From positions 1 to 64,000 of the forward strand of contig CALJJQ010000094.1 in assembly GCA_937973965.1 (NCBI GenBank): a DNA stretch of 64,000 nt. The letters are read 5' to 3'. This stretch comes from an uncultured Calothrix sp. (GTDB lineage: Bacteria; Cyanobacteriota; Cyanobacteriia; Cyanobacteriales; Nostocaceae). The notes beneath the pieces were generated by a model. That model did not search any database, was not told where the DNA came from, and saw only the letters and a list, made by a program, of their open reading frames with translations. Shown piece after piece: positions 17,660 to 26,435 of this stretch (the first letter of the stretch is position 1; every line of letters starts with the position of its first letter). Position numbers and translations under genes: made by a program.

Positions 17660-19255
17660 ATGGGAGTTCAAATATTAGATATATCGCCCGTTGGTAGAGT
17701 TGAAGGCGATTTAGATGTACGTGTAGAAATCGAAGACGGAGTAGTAGTTAATGCCTGGACCCATGCGGAAATGTTCCGAGGTTTTGAACTGTTACTTAAA
17801 GGGAAAGACCCCCAAGCGGGATTAATTGTCACACCCAGGGTATGTGGAATTTGCGGAGCATCCCACCTGAGTAGTGCAGCTTGGGCATTAGACACAGTTT
17901 GGGAAACCCAAGTTCCCCGCAACGCCATTCTTGCTCGTAACCTGGGACAAATTGTGGAAACCCTACAAAGTATTCCCCGGTATTTTTACGCCTTATTTGC
18001 AATTGATTTAACCCACCGTAAATATCGTCATAGTCCCTATTATTTGGAAGCTTGTAAACGGTTTAGTGCCTTCACTGGTACATCCTATGAAAAAGGAGTG
18101 ACAATTTCCGCCAAACCAGTAGAAATATATGCCCTATTTGGTGGACAATGGCCCCATAGCAGTTATATGGTTCCTGGTGGAGTGATGTGCGCTCCCACTT
18201 TGACCGATGTCACCCGCGCTTGGGCGATTTTAGAGTATTTCCGTCGTAATTGGTTGGAACCAGTTTGGTTGGGTTGTTCCCTAGAACGGTATGAGGAAAT
18301 CAAAACCTATGATGATTTCATGGCTTGGTTAAACGAAAAACCAGAACATTGGAATTCGGATTTGGGTTTATATTGGCGGATGGGTTTGGATATTGGTTTG
18401 GATAAATATGGTGCAGGTATCGGTCGCTATGTCAGTTGGGGATATTTACCCCATGAGTTGAAATATCAAAAGCCGACGATTGCGGGAAGAAATGCGGCGA
18501 CAATTATGAAGGGTGGTGTGTACGATAGCTTCACTGATACCCATACTGCGATGGATCAAGCCTTTATTCGCGAAAATACTACCCATTCCTGGTATGAGGA
18601 AAGTGAAGGTGATATCCATCCCTTTGACCGCACTACAAAACCAAGGGTGAATAATCAAAAAGACTTTGAAGGAGCCTATTCCTGGTCTACTGCGGTATCT
18701 CACCAAAATCTAGGACGACTAGAAGCAGGACCATTTGCGCGTCAGTTAATTGCTGGAGGAAAACACGGTGAACCTTGGCAGCACTATGATGGGTTTATTC
18801 TCGATGCATTTAAATCGATGGGTGGTGCTAGTGTGCATTTACGTCAATTAGGACGACTCCATGAATTAGTGAAACTGTATCGTCAAGCAGAACATTGTTT
18901 ACGGGAATTCCGTTTAAATGAGGAATGGTACATTAAACCGGAAGAACAAGACGGACGGGGATGGGGTGCAACGGAAGCAGCGCGAGGTGCTTTGTCCCAC
19001 TGGATTGAAATTCAGGGAGGTAAGATAAAAAATTACCAAATTATTACTCCGGGAACCTGGAATATTGGTCCCCGTGATGGGAAAGGGATGCGTGGACCGA
19101 TTGAAGAAGCTTTGGTGGGTACTCCTGTTGCTGACCCGACGGACCCCATTGAAATTGGACATATTGCGAGGTCTTTTGATTCCTGCTTGGTATGTACTGT
19201 ACATGCTCATGATGCGAAGACTGGGGAGGAATTAGCTCGGTTTCGGACTGCGTGA
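17660..19255 (+). CDS. hupL: Uptake [NiFe]-hydrogenase large subunit
   Basis: HupL holds the Ni-Fe active site that oxidises H2. At 531 aa it is full length and continuous. The N-terminal nickel ligands are in RVCGICGASHLSSAAWALD and the C-terminal ones in FDSCLVCTVH, near the end. The tail AHDAKTGEELARFRTA after that histidine is the peptide removed by the HupW protease. The coding sequence includes CATAGCAGTTATATGG at 18155-18170, one base from the XisC target of Anabaena hupL as I recall it, yet no element is inserted here. Strong Shine-Dalgarno upstream. Confidence 0.97.
   Translation: MGVQILDISPVGRVEGDLDVRVEIEDGVVVNAWTHAEMFRGFELLLKGKDPQAGLIVTPRVCGICGASHLSSAAWALDTVWETQVPRNAILARNLGQIVETLQSIPRYFYALFAIDLTHRKYRHSPYYLEACKRFSAFTGTSYEKGVTISAKPVEIYALFGGQWPHSSYMVPGGVMCAPTLTDVTRAWAILEYFRRNWLEPVWLGCSLERYEEIKTYDDFMAWLNEKPEHWNSDLGLYWRMGLDIGLDKYGAGIGRYVSWGYLPHELKYQKPTIAGRNAATIMKGGVYDSFTDTHTAMDQAFIRENTTHSWYEESEGDIHPFDRTTKPRVNNQKDFEGAYSWSTAVSHQNLGRLEAGPFARQLIAGGKHGEPWQHYDGFILDAFKSMGGASVHLRQLGRLHELVKLYRQAEHCLREFRLNEEWYIKPEEQDGRGWGATEAARGALSHWIEIQGGKIKNYQIITPGTWNIGPRDGKGMRGPIEEALVGTPVADPTDPIEIGHIARSFDSCLVCTVHAHDAKTGEELARFRTA
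18155..18170 (+). other. XisC-type recombination site-like sequence inside hupL
   Basis: The 16 bases CATAGCAGTTATATGG differ at one position from CACAGCAGTTATATGG, the direct repeat at which the 10.5-kb hupL element is excised in Anabaena PCC 7120 heterocysts (from memory). Only one copy is present and hupL is continuous. The site encodes HSSYMV, conserved for protein reasons, so similarity alone does not prove past use. Confidence 0.55.
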
Positions 19256-19498
19256 GTCGATGTGGGATTAGGGGAGTCTGGGAATTTTTAACCTGATTCC
19301 TTTCTCCTTTGATCAAAACCTCTGAGATACCCTATTTTTCACAGAATGGGAAGGATATCAATGTTGATAGACGTAGCGAAATTAACGAAAAAAAAAGATT
19401 ATCCAGGTTAATCTTGCTTATCCAGGGTATAGCGTTGCTGAGAACCATTAATTGACCATCAGGTATTTATTTCTCTCCCGAATAGAGGCATTGGAACT

Positions 19499-19825
19499 AT
19501 GCTATTTGTTAACAATGAAAGCTTCCCTGTTAATATTACGGTACAGATTAGAAAGAATATTTATACAGCAGAAGTTTGGTTTGACGATAAAGTGAATGTT
19601 GCTTATTATCATCCCATTAGTGAGGCTGAGGATTATTATATTAAATTAATTTTGACAGAGCTTGTGGCAAAATACCAGGGTAAAGGCAAATACTTTCTGC
19701 TGTTAGATTTACGAAATATGCCGAAGGTGGGTATTATTCTTGTCCCCTTAGAGAAGCTGAGTGAATTGTATACTCTCACGAAAAATTCCGAATCGGAGAA
19801 TATTTTACTGAATACTAGCAGCTAA
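19499..19825 (+). CDS. Hypothetical protein, 108 aa, downstream of hupL
   Basis: I do not recognise this protein. It is small and soluble-looking, with an apparent alternation of beta-strand-like segments (VNITVQIRKNIYTAEVWFDD) and a helix (DYYIKLILTELVAKYQGKG), then a KYFLLLDLRNMPKVGIILVP segment. It resembles the size and pattern of STAS-like or immunity-like folds, but I see no diagnostic motif. It is on the hup strand, 243 bp after hupL, so co-transcription is possible but unproven. Confidence 0.55.
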   Translation: MLFVNNESFPVNITVQIRKNIYTAEVWFDDKVNVAYYHPISEAEDYYIKLILTELVAKYQGKGKYFLLLDLRNMPKVGIILVPLEKLSELYTLTKNSESENILLNTSS

Positions 19826-20036
19826 TTCAAAGAATAAATAATACAGGTAAATTTACTACTAGTTTGTCTCTTTCCAGGGCGTTCATCTAGAATTTATTAT
19901 TGGTGAATGGTAAGGCTTGATTTGAGGATTGATTGCCTTCCTACTCCCTGCATTTTTGAGAATTTAGGAAATAGACAAAAAATGACATATTGCATCTTGA
20001 TAAGTACCATCAGAATTTCATAAATAAAGGTTAATT

Positions 20037-20471
20037 GTGTCTGAAATTGCATTATATCCCCATCTTCCCAAATTACCAGTTGATGCTCTCAAGGAGTTTA
20101 CTGAATGGTGTATCCTAGAGCAAGCTGTTGAGGCTGGATATGAATTTACTGCTGATAATAGTAAATTGATTAATCTCGCACCTGATTATTACATTGAAGA
20201 ATTGGTAGACCAGTTTATTAAGGCGACTCGTAATTCTATTGAGGGTGGGATGGCTGCATTAGCAGCAGGTAAACAAGCTGATAATCACGGACTTCAGGGG
20301 ATACCCATCGTAGTAGATTTTGTTTCTCTCTATGTGAGATATTTGGTTCCAAAGGGTCGCAATAATATGTATCCTAGTCACGAGACAACCAATCAGGTGT
20401 ATGAACTAGCTTGTCAGCAACAATGGGATAAATTATTGGAAATAGGGAAAAAATATCATGTCGTTTTTTGA
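20037..20471 (+). CDS. Hypothetical protein, 144 aa, in hup region
   Basis: The frame starts at a GTG at 20037 with an AAAGG Shine-Dalgarno seven bases upstream. The protein is largely helical in appearance: PVDALKEFTEWCILEQAVEAGY, then NLAPDYYIEELVDQFIKATR, then a central GMAALAAGKQADNHGL. No membrane span or signal peptide. I cannot assign a family. It lies between hupL and hupW on the same strand, which raises but does not establish a link to hydrogenase or heterocyst function. Confidence 0.55.
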   Translation: MSEIALYPHLPKLPVDALKEFTEWCILEQAVEAGYEFTADNSKLINLAPDYYIEELVDQFIKATRNSIEGGMAALAAGKQADNHGLQGIPIVVDFVSLYVRYLVPKGRNNMYPSHETTNQVYELACQQQWDKLLEIGKKYHVVF

Positions 20472-20651
20472 TTAAATTATCAGAATGCAACCTATGCAGC
20501 ATTGAAAATCTTGATAAATATGATACTATTCCCTGACAAATCATATCTTTATGGATGTGAGATTTTGGATAATACATCCTTGGGTATTAAGGGCTGTATC
20601 TATCTGCCATATCTTGTTTGAATTAGTATTGAATCAGTAAAGGGGAATAGG

Positions 20652-21314
20652 ATGGCTAGGGTGTGGTTAATTCGACATGGTGAAAGTGAAGCGAATGCGG
20701 GAATGCCAACTGGTGAACCTGCTACTATCAAGTTAACTGCTAAGGGACATAAACAAGCACAGGAAATTGCGGATGCTTTTGTAACTGCGCCATCTTTGAT
20801 TGTCACCTCACCTTTTCTACGGACAAAGGAAACAGCGCAACCGACGATTGAACGTTTTACGTCTGTTCCCAGTTTCGAGTGGCAAATTCAGGAGTTTAAT
20901 TATTTAGCTGATTCTCGTCGCAAAAATACTACCTTGGAACAACGTCAACCAATGGCTGAGGAATATTGGTCACGAGGTGATGTGAATTATGTGGATGGAG
21001 ATGGGGCTGAATCTTTTGTGGAAATGATGGGACGGATTCACGATTTGTGGACAAAAATACGGTGTTTGGAGAATGAATTTGTTGCTATTTTTACCCACGG
21101 ATTATTTATACGTATTTTTATTTGGTTTTTATTAGTTAAGCCCCAGGAAATTACTTTAGAAACTATGTCTAATATTCGGGTTTTTCTGACTTCATTTCCG
21201 ATTCCTAATGGGGCGATTTTACCGTTACAAGTTCAATTCCAAGAGATTTGGCTTGGTAGTATTATGATTTCCCATTTACAGGAGTTTAAGTTACAGAGTA
21301 ATTGGGATGATTAG
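20652..21314 (+). CDS. Histidine phosphatase superfamily protein
   Basis: A phosphoglycerate-mutase-like phosphatase (220 aa). The catalytic RHG motif is in VWLIRHGESEANAGM at residues about 8-10, and a second arginine in SPFLRTKETAQPT. The general acid/base region contains FVEMMGRIHDLW, and the second catalytic histidine lies in AIFTHGLFIRIF. A strong GGGGAATAGG Shine-Dalgarno precedes the ATG at 20652. Substrates of this superfamily range from sugar phosphates to phosphoproteins, and the sequence does not settle which. It sits within the hup region on the same strand. Confidence 0.87.
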   Translation: MARVWLIRHGESEANAGMPTGEPATIKLTAKGHKQAQEIADAFVTAPSLIVTSPFLRTKETAQPTIERFTSVPSFEWQIQEFNYLADSRRKNTTLEQRQPMAEEYWSRGDVNYVDGDGAESFVEMMGRIHDLWTKIRCLENEFVAIFTHGLFIRIFIWFLLVKPQEITLETMSNIRVFLTSFPIPNGAILPLQVQFQEIWLGSIMISHLQEFKLQSNWDD

Positions 21315-21333
21315 GGTATTGGATTGAGGATTT

Positions 21334-21434
21334 TGCATTTCTCACAAAACCCTAAAAGTTACGGGGGAGTAGGGAGTAGAAGCAAAATTAATTCGTTACT
21401 CAGGAATTACTACTTACTCGTAAGAAATTCAGGA
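21334..21434. repeat. MITE-like element, family D
   Basis: Inverted-orientation copy of the 6435-6550 element: it opens TGCATTTCTCACAAAACCC, includes GGGGGAGTAGGGAGTAG and TTCGTTACTCA, and closes near TAAGAAATTCAGG. It lies between the histidine phosphatase and hupW genes. Confidence 0.6.
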
Positions 21435-21440
21435 TAGGAG

Positions 21441-21541
21441 ACAATAGTCTAGTTAGACTTAAAAGCCTGATTATTGGGTTAGGTTGGGTTAAAGAATGTA
21501 GAGGTAGTAACCCTCGTGGAATGCGTCCCCACGCGGAGCAT
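21441..21541. repeat. Dispersed repeat, family H
   Basis: The string AGGCTTAAAAGCCT-like core followed by GATTATTGGG, AGAATGTAGA and CCCTCGTGGAATGCG recurs at 42168-42251 in the same order. Part of its right end resembles 1950-1985. No coding capacity. Confidence 0.6.
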
Positions 21542-21597
21542 CGGGACGAGATCATCACAAAAACTGTGTGAACTTATGGGTAAATTTCCACAAATCC

Positions 21598-21634
21598 TGG
21601 AATCCAAAATCCAAAATCCAAAATCTAAAATTAA
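21598..21634 (+). repeat. STRR heptamer tract before hupW
   Basis: Four to five CCAAAAT/CTAAAAT heptamers end three bases before the preferred hupW start. Translated in the hupW frame they give NPKSKIQN, the same artefact-like peptide seen upstream of sufS and the lipoate-ligase gene. Confidence 0.85.
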
Positions 21635-21636
21635 CT

Positions 21637-22119
21637 GTGTTGACTATTATTGGTTGTGGTAATTTAAATCGTTGCGATGATGGGGTGGGGGTAATTATTG
21701 CTCAACGCTTACAAAGTTATTTGCAGCAGTATCCCTGTGGGAATGTGCAGGTATTGGAATGTGGTACGGGGGGAATGGAGGTGATGTTTCAAGCACGGGG
21801 TAGTAGTCAGTTGATTGTGGTTGATGCAAGTTTTACTGGTTCTCCACCTGGGGCTATATTTGAGGTTCCGGGGGATGAACTGATAGCTCTGCCGGAACCT
21901 AGTTATAATTTACATGATTTTCGTTGGAATAATGCGATCGCAGTGGGCAAAAAAATTTTTCGCGATGATTTCCCGGAAGATGTGTTGGTCTATTTAATTG
22001 AGGCAGAAAATTTAGATTTTGGTTGGGAGTTAAGTGCTAAAGTACAGATTGCCGCAGAGTCTGTGGTGGAGAAGTTAAAAGCTCGAATTGGAAATTACAA
22101 TCATGGTGAGGAGCGATAG
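21637..22119 (+). CDS. hupW: Hydrogenase maturation protease
   Basis: HupW is the endopeptidase that removes the C-terminal extension of HupL once the Ni-Fe centre is in place. The sequence opens LTIIGCGNLNRCDDGVGV; the nickel-sensing Asp/Glu residues lie in this segment and in LIVVDASFTGSPPG, and the conserved histidine in YNLHDFRW. I placed the start at the GTG at 21637 (TTG at 21640 is equally possible) because a longer frame from 21568 would translate the STRR tract. This gives 160 aa, normal for the family. HupW and HupL in one region supports a functional uptake hydrogenase. Confidence 0.9.
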   Translation: MLTIIGCGNLNRCDDGVGVIIAQRLQSYLQQYPCGNVQVLECGTGGMEVMFQARGSSQLIVVDASFTGSPPGAIFEVPGDELIALPEPSYNLHDFRWNNAIAVGKKIFRDDFPEDVLVYLIEAENLDFGWELSAKVQIAAESVVEKLKARIGNYNHGEER

Positions 22120-22148
22120 GAAAATTAACCCTAAACTATAGCTCTAAT

Positions 22149-22514
22149 CTATTCTTGACGATAAATCCCTAGTTCGTCAACCCGCATTTCAAAGGGCATT
22201 CCTTCTCCTGTGGGGGGATAAATTCGGATTTTGCCACTGATACTCATTTCTTGCAGCAGTTTAGCCATCGATGGGAGCTTACGCAATATTTGCCAGTTGC
22301 TCATTTCGTCGGGACACTCGATGACGAGGGTGACTGCGCTTGCTGTACTGGTCATATACCAGCGACATCGGGAGAGTAATTCTTGAATCATGCGATCGCA
22401 TGATTCAAAAAAATAACGGCAAATTGATGCTTCAAGTTGCTGTCTGAGAATAATATCCGCAGATGTTAACTGTACTGGATGGGAATCTTCGTTGGTGAAA
22501 AAATTCTCTGTCAT
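22149..22514 (-). CDS. Hypothetical protein, 121 aa, convergent with hupW
   Basis: I do not recognise this protein. It is soluble-looking, with a helical N-terminal half (LRQQLEASICRYFFESCDRMIQELLSRCRWY) and a beta-rich C-terminal half (AVTLVIECPDEMSN, ISGKIRIYPPTGEG, FEMRVDELGIYRQ). Three cysteines lie in the first half (positions about 32, 39, 50). The ATG at 22514 is preceded by GGAGG-like sequence, supporting a real gene. The function is unknown; it ends 29 bp from the hupW stop codon on the other strand. Confidence 0.6.
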   Translation of the reverse strand: MTENFFTNEDSHPVQLTSADIILRQQLEASICRYFFESCDRMIQELLSRCRWYMTSTASAVTLVIECPDEMSNWQILRKLPSMAKLLQEMSISGKIRIYPPTGEGMPFEMRVDELGIYRQE

Positions 22515-23431
22515 TTCCTCCTCTCTTGGTAATTCGTGGATGTCTATTATTGGAGAAATGGATTGGGATTGCTATATGCGTGACTGTTTTAGACTTTGCA
22601 CGCTGATTGATTTCCCTTTGCGTTTGTTAACTGCTGATGGGTGACAGTAAAGACCTGGAAATCCCACGTCTCTTCTTGCATCAACCATCTGTAAGGACAA
22701 GCTCACTTGTTGACCGTGTAAAGTATAAACCTGGTGATACACGCACTTTTAAAGGCGCATACCTATGGTTGCACACGCCGCAATAATTAATTATTCAGAT
22801 TTTAAAAAACATTTCCGAAGCCAAAATTATCAATTTTGACTCTTTTGCAATCATGTCGGTGATTGTTTCATCACTGCTATTGTTTGCAATCCTCATCACA
22901 TAATCCCTGGTTAGACCTATGATAAAGGTAAACAAATAAAAAAAAGCAGTCTTTGATACAATATCTGCACACCTTGAATATTTTATTTTGGAAATTCCTC
23001 AGTCTGGAAGCAGAGATTAACTATGAGATTTTTAGTTGATTTCACTATCTCATGTTTCGGTTAATTCTTGGTAAAAATGAGTATAAATTTTTCCAAATTA
23101 TTGTTTGGTGTTTGACACTACAAACTCCTAAAAGGATGTTGTAAAAGTCGATTTTGATACTTAGCAAGCTGGTTTTTTGGGAGTAGGAAATAGAAATAAA
23201 ACTAAGCCATTACTCAACGCTTACCCTTAACTCGTGAGAAATACAGGATTATTCACAGTGTCACATACTCTACAATTAGAGATGCACTGTTACTAAGTTC
23301 TCAAAACAAAAAGGAGAACTCGAAAATCATGATTTCGGTTCGTCCTTTTTCGGATTATTGAAAATAATCAGTATGGAAGGACAGAATACAGGAAACATTA
23401 TGTTATGTACCTGTATAACTGTCAACCAAGA
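22515..23431. other. Long intergenic region, 917 bp
   Basis: No convincing gene. It contains a composite repeat at 23127-23252 with an edge of family C (CCTAAAAGGATGTTGTAAAA) joined to family D-like sequence ending CTCGTGAGAAATACAGG. The rest is AT-rich. Downstream of 23250, a GAGAACTCGAAAATCATGATTTCGG stretch could be a short leader but supports no gene of length. Confidence 0.5.
23127..23252. repeat. Composite repeat (family C edge plus family D-like end)
   Basis: The left edge CCTAAAAGGATGTTGTAAAAG and the following GTCGATTTTGATACTTAGCAAGC match repeat family C at 51000-51135 and 59925-60113. The right part matches family D (GAGTAGG, TTACTCA, CTCGTGAGAAAT). It looks like one element inserted beside or into another. 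Confidence 0.55.
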
Positions 23432-24046
23432 CTACTGTTGAGAACCAGCAGTCACTAATTCATTTGCAACTCCATTGTCTGCAAATTGTTCACGGGAACT
23501 GCGATCGAGTTTTGGCATACCGTGGAAGCAAGCTTCTGCTTCAATTTCATCAACGGTTTCCCAAGCTTCAATGGCTTCAAGGGAGTCTTCTCCCATGCTA
23601 GCTGCAATTGAACGAGCGTTGGAAATTGCTTTGTGGAGTTCTTTTTTCAAGAAGTGAATTTTTGGTGTTTCTGTGAAGTCACCTTTAGTGATAATATCGG
23701 TGACGGATATAACGCCAAGTAGTTCACCTTGAATGACTGGAGCGCGCCAAATACCAGTATTTGCAAATAACCGAGCAACGTATTCAATCCCTAAATCGGG
23801 GTTGACAACAATGCAGGGTTTGGTCATGATTTCGTAAATGTAGGTGTCTTGCGGATCTTTACCGTAAGCAACCACTTTCGCAGCGATATCGGTTTCAGTG
23901 ACGATACCGTAAGCATCTTCTGGAGTACGAGGTTCGACGATTAGCGATCGCAATCCGCGCAACCGCATTAGACGAACTGCTTCAGCTACGGTTGCGGAAC
24001 CTTTGATGGTTACTACGTCCTGGGTCATGATTTCTTTTGCTCGCAT
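23432..24046 (-). CDS. CBS-domain pair protein
   Basis: Two CBS domains fill residues about 1-125: MRAKEIMTQDVVTIKGSATVAEAVRLMRLRGL and YIYEIMTKPCIVVNPDLGIEYVARLFANTGIWRAPVI. The sequence GVISVTDIITKGDF is the usual end of a CBS unit. Such pairs bind adenosine nucleotides; in cyanobacteria related proteins are thought to modulate redox or metabolic enzymes. The remaining 70 residues are acidic and helical, without a recognised catalytic domain. Upstream is a 620-bp AT-rich intergenic region. Confidence 0.85.
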   Translation of the reverse strand: MRAKEIMTQDVVTIKGSATVAEAVRLMRLRGLRSLIVEPRTPEDAYGIVTETDIAAKVVAYGKDPQDTYIYEIMTKPCIVVNPDLGIEYVARLFANTGIWRAPVIQGELLGVISVTDIITKGDFTETPKIHFLKKELHKAISNARSIAASMGEDSLEAIEAWETVDEIEAEACFHGMPKLDRSSREQFADNGVANELVTAGSQQ

Positions 24047-24666
24047 GATTCTTACTCCTTCGATTCCTGCTTTGAATGTAAAATTGCGTCTAAATTACAG
24101 CAATTAATTCCAACTTAGATGAAGCTTCATCAAAATCGAGCATTTTATTGCAGATAATATGCTGATTCTGATGCTTGTTGATAGTGGTTTAAGTTGGATC
24201 TAATCTAATTCCGCTAATTTCATTCAGTCAATTTGAGCTATTTTCTGAAAACTTACGCAGGCAGAGGATTTTATTGTTAAATCTCCGGTTAATTCCCCGT
24301 TTTATTGGATTTAACACTGATTACAAATTAAAGGGAATGAGATTTTATCGGGCGCTTAAAACACTTTGATTTGTTTTTAAGCGTTGGAGAACTGCTAACA
24401 ACTTAGCTTATTTACATCCTATCCTTTTATTTTTTGAATGGCAAATTCATTTATAAAACTTTGCATTTTTCTAGTTTTTAAAAATATTAAATTAATCTTT
24501 AATTCAAGCTGTTTCGACTATTTTTGGTTATATCAGTAGTTGAACTAATTAATCAAAACTTCAGGAAATGAGTTACAAATTAGGTAATTAAGACCATGAC
24601 AAATGAAATTGATAATTTTCCGGATTGATTTAGTTATCAAGACCTACGGTAAAACAGGCTAAATTT
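24047..24666. other. Intergenic region, 620 bp
   Basis: Strongly AT-rich, no gene and no member of the repeat families I can recognise. The CBS-gene promoter lies at its left end. Confidence 0.5.
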
Positions 24667-25272
24667 CTACTTCTTGCAAGCAACAATATGGAAAATATGC
24701 CAGTATTTTTCCTCTCCTATAGCTGTTTTACCTAAGTATTCTTGTTCCTCAATAACTTCAATTTTAAAGGGGACTAAGAGGGTTTCGATTTGGGTACGGC
24801 TATGGAAAGTCATGGATGGAGAAGAACTCCAGGAATCCCGTATACCAAATAATTGACCAGCAAATCGTCCTCCTGGCTTTAATGCTTTGACTATTTTTTC
24901 CCATAGTTGGAGAAAGTCATCGGGATGACAGAATGGTAAGGAATAACTAGCATTAATTAAATCAACATCTTCAGGTAATTCCACAGCATTAAACTGTTTA
25001 ACTTGAGTTTGTAGTCGATTCGTATCCCCAGATATTAATTGACGCAATTGTTGAATTGCTAACCCTTCTCCATCAATTGCCAGTACAAACCAACCACGTT
25101 TAATTAATTCTTGTGTATCAATCCCATTTCCACAACCTAAATCTACTGCTAATTTTCCCCAGGTTTTCCGTTCAAAATCTGTTAAGGCTGTTAGTAGGGT
25201 TTTGCGAGGTGGACTAGCAGCGATCGCATGGTAATATGCAGACCAATCTCTGTTATTAGCGGAATTACTCAT
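24667..25272 (-). CDS. SAM-dependent class I methyltransferase
   Basis: A 201-aa methyltransferase resembling TehB-like or small-molecule enzymes. Motif I is KLAVDLGCGNGIDTQELIKRG (residues about 36-56), the acidic residue binding the ribose lies in VLAIDGEGLAI, and the motif IV region is VDLINASYSLPFCHPDDF. The segment VKALKPGGRFAGQLFG is the typical post-motif loop. The ATG at 25272 is well placed. The methyl acceptor is not deducible. It is divergent from the EEP-family gene that starts 119 bp away. Confidence 0.87.
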   Translation of the reverse strand: MSNSANNRDWSAYYHAIAASPPRKTLLTALTDFERKTWGKLAVDLGCGNGIDTQELIKRGWFVLAIDGEGLAIQQLRQLISGDTNRLQTQVKQFNAVELPEDVDLINASYSLPFCHPDDFLQLWEKIVKALKPGGRFAGQLFGIRDSWSSSPSMTFHSRTQIETLLVPFKIEVIEEQEYLGKTAIGEEKYWHIFHIVACKK

Positions 25273-25390
25273 GGGAATTCAGGTGATAAAATTTTGGTGT
25301 CACAGTTTTATTGTTAATCTGAAAATTCCAAATATAATACCGACGTAAGCTCAGGGAAAATGGATTTGATACAAAGGGGGATGGATTCGG

Positions 25391-26425
25391 ATGGGGGTAC
25401 AACTATTAAAAATATTAAAAATCGGTGGTTTGATTATATCCGTGCCGATAATTTTACTGGTACTGTTTTATTTTTGGGGAAGTTCTGGTTCCTATCCCCA
25501 GGAAAAATATAATCAAATCACCAAATATGACACCAAAACCACACCGGGTGAGGATGGGATTTTTACAGTTATTTCCTATAATATTGGTTATCTCTCTGGT
25601 TTAGAAAATGCCGCTACTAGTAATGATGCAACTCAAGCTAGCAAAGAATTGTATGAGCAAAATTTACAAACCGTAATTACCGCGTTTAAATCCCTCAATC
25701 CTGATTTTATTGGTCTACAGGAAGTTGATATTCAGTCCAAACGTTCCTACAAGGTGAATCAAGTTGCTGAATTAGCAAAAAATTTAGGTTTACCAACAGC
25801 TTTAATTGGAATTAACTGGGATAAAAATTACATTCCCTTTCCCTATTTTCCCCTAAATGCCCATTTTGGTCGTACAGTAGCAGCTCAATCTATCCTCAGT
25901 CGCTACCCAATGACAAAAGGTACAAGAATCGTCTTAGAACCGGTCAAAAGTCAACCTTTCTACTACAGAGCATTTTATCTGGATCGAATTGCTCAAGTTG
26001 CCGAAATTGATGTCAAAGGTCAACCCTTAATTATTATTAACGTGCATTTAGAAGCATTCGACGAACCAACCCGGACAAACCAAACGGAAGAAATTAAAGA
26101 GTTAGCAGAGGAATACGCGCAAAAATATCCAGTATTGCTAATTGGAGACTTTAACAGTTCCCTCAATCGTCAAGAAGAAGGCCAACCATCGATTCAACTA
26201 CTCTTAAAATCCGCCATATTCCAATCAGCCATTAATCCAGACCAGTTAAAATCCGGTAAATTTGCCACCTATCCATCCAACCAACCCAAATATACCCTAG
26301 ATTATATATTTTATAACCGCGATCGCATTCAACTAATTGATGCACAGGTCATCACCACCACGGACACCGCATCTGATCATCTACCAGTCATGATGAGGTT
26401 CCGTCTGAGGAATTTTGGATCTTAG
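25391..26425 (+). CDS. Endonuclease/exonuclease/phosphatase family protein
   Basis: A 344-aa member of the EEP (DNase I-like) superfamily with one N-terminal hydrophobic span (IGGLIISVPIILLVLFYFWG), so probably membrane-anchored or exported. Catalytic motifs are present: VISYNIGYLSG, then FIGLQEVDIQS with the metal-binding glutamate, IIINVHLEAFDEP, LLIGDFNSS with the Asp/Asn pair, and the C-terminal SDHLPVMM. Substrates in this superfamily include nucleic acids and phospholipids such as sphingomyelin; which applies is open. The ATG at 25391 follows GGGGGATGG. It converges on sufS with an 10-bp gap. Confidence 0.85.
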   Translation: MGVQLLKILKIGGLIISVPIILLVLFYFWGSSGSYPQEKYNQITKYDTKTTPGEDGIFTVISYNIGYLSGLENAATSNDATQASKELYEQNLQTVITAFKSLNPDFIGLQEVDIQSKRSYKVNQVAELAKNLGLPTALIGINWDKNYIPFPYFPLNAHFGRTVAAQSILSRYPMTKGTRIVLEPVKSQPFYYRAFYLDRIAQVAEIDVKGQPLIIINVHLEAFDEPTRTNQTEEIKELAEEYAQKYPVLLIGDFNSSLNRQEEGQPSIQLLLKSAIFQSAINPDQLKSGKFATYPSNQPKYTLDYIFYNRDRIQLIDAQVITTTDTASDHLPVMMRFRLRNFGS

Positions 26426-26435
26426 ATTTTTCCGC

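Noticed and set aside
18155-18170. An actual hupL element insertion
   Set aside because: hupL is continuous and only one copy of the site is present; excision would need two flanking repeats.
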